Positions 62,040-64,000 of a stretch of 64,000 nt of DNA are shown here, in pieces (positions within the stretch are counted from its first letter, which is position 1; each line of letters starts with the position of its first letter). The stretch covers positions 62,001 through 126,000 of the forward strand of contig NZ_RLII01000006.1 of the NCBI RefSeq assembly GCF_004102745.1, read 5' to 3'. Made by a program: the position numbers and the translations under genes. This DNA is from Acetivibrio mesophilus (lineage in GTDB: Bacteria; Bacillota; Clostridia; Acetivibrionales; Acetivibrionaceae). The notes beneath the pieces are model-generated. The model was not told the DNA's origin. It did no database searches and saw only the letters and a program-made list of their open reading frames with translations.

Positions 62040-62041
62040 AC

Positions 62042-63589
62042 ATGAGGGTTGTTACACCTACGCAAATGAGAGAAATTGATACATACACAATACAAAGCAT
62101 TGGAATTCCGGGGATTGTATTAATGGAGAATGCGGCCATTAGAATGACTGACGAAATCCTAAAGGACTGTGGAAGTGTAGTGAATAAAAATATATTTTTG
62201 TTTGCCGGGAAAGGAAATAACGGTGGGGATGCCTTTGCAATTGCAAGGCATCTTTGCAATAAAGGGGCAAATACAGTTGTTTTTGTACTGGCAGCTAAGG
62301 AAGATATCACCGGTGATGCCCAAATAAATCTTGATATACTCGAAAACATGGGTATAGAAACGGTGGAGGTTGTGGAAAGCAGCAAGTTGGAGGATGTAGA
62401 GGCAAAACTTGAAAGCGCTGACCTTGTGGTGGACGGTATCTTCGGCACCGGTTTAAAAGGTGGTATCAAAGGCCTTAAGGGAGATATTGTGAAGCTTATA
62501 AATAAAAAAAACATACCTGTTATTGCCGTTGATATACCGTCAGGAGTAGACGGCGAAACAGGAGAAATAGCAGGGGAATGCATAAAAGCTTACAAGACCG
62601 TAACCTTCGGTTTTCCCAAATACGGACATTTCCTGCATCCCGGATGTGATTTTGTTGGAGAATTGATAACAGCAGATATAAGTATCCCATCCTGTGTTGC
62701 TCAAAATTTTGATATTAAGAGCTATATCATAGACGAAAAGACGGTTTCAAGATTAATACCCCAAAGAACCGGCAACAGCAATAAAGGGGATTATGGAAAG
62801 GTTCTTGTTATTACAGGCTCTAGGGGAATGACCGGAGCCGGCTGCCTTGCCGGAACTGCGTCTTTGCGCTCCGGGGCAGGACTTTTGTATCTTGGTGTTC
62901 CCCGGGCGCTGTACTCTATATATGAATGTAATCTGACAGAAGCCATAACAATTCCACTGGAGGATGAGAATACCGGCTTCCTTACCGAAGCGTCCATACC
63001 TGAACTTTTGGGGTATATGGAAAAGATGGATGCAGTAGCTATTGGACCCGGTCTGTCAACCAAGGAAGGTGTAGAGGCTGTTGTGTTTAGTGTTGTTGAA
63101 AACTGCAAGGTACCTTTGGTGGTTGATGCCGATGGATTGAACTTGATAGCAAAGGATTTGTCGGTATTAAATAAGAGTAAGGTGCCAATGGTTCTGACAC
63201 CACATCCCGGTGAAATGGCAAGGCTTATGGGCACAAGTATCGGGGAGGTGCAAAGGAACAGGGTCAACGCAGCGAAGGAATTTTCTGAAAAGTGGGGCGT
63301 GATAACTGTGCTGAAGGGATCTAGAACCATTGTGGCAGCCCCCGATGGAAGAGTATTTATAAACCCTACAGGCAACTCCGGAATGGCAACCGGAGGCACC
63401 GGGGATGTTTTGACCGGTATAATAGCAAGTTTTATTGGGCAAGGATTGAGTCCTGTAGATGCGGCAGTAGCCGGTGTGTATTTACATGGACTTTGTGGTG
63501 ATCGTGTTGCAAATACAAAAGGGGAACATGGTCTTGTAGCAAGTGATTTGACAGGGGAAATTCCTTATGCAATTAAATCACTTATTTAG
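62042..63589 (+). CDS. nnrD: Bifunctional NAD(P)H-hydrate epimerase / ADP-dependent dehydratase
   Basis: 515 residues, the fused NnrE-NnrD (YjeF_N plus carbohydrate-kinase-like) repair enzyme. Epimerase half: VTPTQMREIDTYTIQSIGIP, LFAGKGNNGGDAFAIARHL, VVDGIFGTGLKGGIKG, VAVDIPSGVDGETGE. Dehydratase half from about 230: GDYGKVLVITGSRGMTGAGC, AVAIGPGLSTKEGVE, LVVDADGLNLIAK, LTPHPGEMARLMG, GNSGMATGGTGDVLTGIIAS. It restores damaged NAD(P)HX. The NnrE (epimerase) activity is in the same chain. ATG at 62042 follows ACGGAGGTATAG of the previous gene's end. Confidence 0.95.
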   Translation: MRVVTPTQMREIDTYTIQSIGIPGIVLMENAAIRMTDEILKDCGSVVNKNIFLFAGKGNNGGDAFAIARHLCNKGANTVVFVLAAKEDITGDAQINLDILENMGIETVEVVESSKLEDVEAKLESADLVVDGIFGTGLKGGIKGLKGDIVKLINKKNIPVIAVDIPSGVDGETGEIAGECIKAYKTVTFGFPKYGHFLHPGCDFVGELITADISIPSCVAQNFDIKSYIIDEKTVSRLIPQRTGNSNKGDYGKVLVITGSRGMTGAGCLAGTASLRSGAGLLYLGVPRALYSIYECNLTEAITIPLEDENTGFLTEASIPELLGYMEKMDAVAIGPGLSTKEGVEAVVFSVVENCKVPLVVDADGLNLIAKDLSVLNKSKVPMVLTPHPGEMARLMGTSIGEVQRNRVNAAKEFSEKWGVITVLKGSRTIVAAPDGRVFINPTGNSGMATGGTGDVLTGIIASFIGQGLSPVDAAVAGVYLHGLCGDRVANTKGEHGLVASDLTGEIPYAIKSLI

Positions 63590-63635
63590 AAACTAATTCA
63601 TATTTAGATATATGACAACTAAAGAGGGAATGGTT

Positions 63636-64000
63636 ATGGACTATAAATTTAACAGGGCATGGGCTGAGGTTAATCTTGACAATATTGCTCACAATGTAAA
63701 AGAAATCAGACGAATCACCGATAAAAAAGCTGAGATAATGGGTGTGGTCAAGGCTGATGCATACGGGCATGGTGTAATGGAGGTTACCAGGACACTTTTA
63801 GATAATGGTGTGACCCGTCTGGCCGTATCCATGTTGGATGAAGCCATACAACTCCGTCAAAACGGTATCCAGGTTCCGATATTGATTCTTAGCTATACTG
63901 ACCCTATACGGGCAGAAGAGATCATTTTAAACGATGTTACGCAAACAGTCTTCAGCCACGACCTGGCAAAGGCTCTGTCGGATGCGGCTGTGAAGCATAA
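63636..64000 (+). CDS. alr: Alanine racemase, C-terminus beyond window
   Basis: First about 121 residues. NRAWAEVNLDNIAHNVKEIR at the start and MGVVKADAYGHGVMEVTRTL, with the PLP-binding lysine in KADAYGHG, are diagnostic. It interconverts L- and D-alanine for peptidoglycan; in spore formers paralogs also affect germination. ATG 63636 is preferred because GAGGG lies 7 bases upstream; ATG 63630 sits directly on that site. It follows nnrD after 46 bases, an order shared with Bacillus yjbQ/alr-type neighbourhoods. Confidence 0.93.
   Translation, partial: MDYKFNRAWAEVNLDNIAHNVKEIRRITDKKAEIMGVVKADAYGHGVMEVTRTLLDNGVTRLAVSMLDEAIQLRQNGIQVPILILSYTDPIRAEEIILNDVTQTVFSHDLAKALSDAAVKH

Noticed and set aside
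62020-63399. Long minus-strand frames opposite nnrD
   Set aside because: They mirror codon bias of the plus-strand gene, resemble no family and have no ribosome sites.
1-64000. CRISPR arrays, intact transposases, prophage genes, rRNA genes
   Set aside because: I looked for regular spaced repeats and for the usual families and saw none.

Overview
The window is AT-rich DNA from an endospore-forming member of the Clostridia. It carries spoVT, yabP, yabQ, spoIIE, spoVB and a Spo0E-like gene, Gram-positive style ribosome binding sites, many TTG and GTG starts, and perfect sigma-A promoters in front of tRNA genes. The gene content would suit a cellulolytic Acetivibrio/Clostridium thermocellum-type organism, but that assignment is inference and no species marker is present.

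Region 1 (1-15155, all minus strand) is one long cell-surface polysaccharide operon, read right to left. It starts with a membrane UDP-sugar 4,6-dehydratase of the PglF/CapD type, an HpcH/HpaI-type aldolase, a PglC/WbaP-type priming sugar phosphotransferase, an ATP-grasp ligase and a GT-B protein. Next comes what looks like a full legionaminic-acid (nonulosonic acid) route: LegB, LegC, PtmE, an acyltransferase, LegI/NeuB, LegG/NeuC and LegF/NeuA. A Wzy/ligase-like membrane protein, a GT4 glycosyltransferase and a MurJ/MviN-like flippase (cut by the window edge) close the operon. Most junctions are 4-8 bp overlaps. The leader upstream has a possible promoter and a small hairpin that may act as an attenuator.

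Region 2 (15537-18184, plus) has a small membrane protein followed by the Wzz-like modulator, BY-kinase and PHP-type tyrosine phosphatase that normally control polysaccharide chain length.

Region 3 (18523-24208, plus) is the conserved sporulation/division block known from Bacillus: spoVT, mazG, HU, rqcP, yabP, yabQ, divIC, yabR, then tRNA-Leu and tRNA-fMet. It is interrupted at 21.2-21.8 kb by a decayed chimera of a RhuM gene and the tail of a type I restriction subunit (HsdR).

Region 4 (24.2-42.5 kb) lies between two tRNA clusters and looks like an accessory block. It holds a chemoreceptor, an AarF/UbiB kinase, a Ca2+-type P-ATPase, a TetR regulator with a large palindromic operator candidate, a class II aldolase remnant, a TraB/GumN protein, an orphan histidine kinase, a heterodimeric ABC exporter, and two TPR proteins, one of them fused to an S41 protease.

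Region 5 (42.5-53.8 kb) holds tRNA-Met/Glu/Val, spoIIE, two small membrane proteins, tRNA-Arg, a PilZ-like protein, dusB, pilM, a hotdog thioesterase, spoVB and a second chemoreceptor.

Region 6 (54.5-64 kb) holds a Spo0E-like phosphatase and a MocR regulator, then a second envelope-polymer cluster (UbiA-type prenyltransferase, acetyltransferase, GT4, DUF4330, O-antigen ligase-like protein), a coiled-coil protein, NnrD/NnrE repair and the start of alr.

A short hairpin repeat occurs directly after intrinsic terminators at five or six places between 19 and 43 kb, and one copy shows a compensatory base-pair change. No CRISPR array, intact insertion sequence or prophage was seen.
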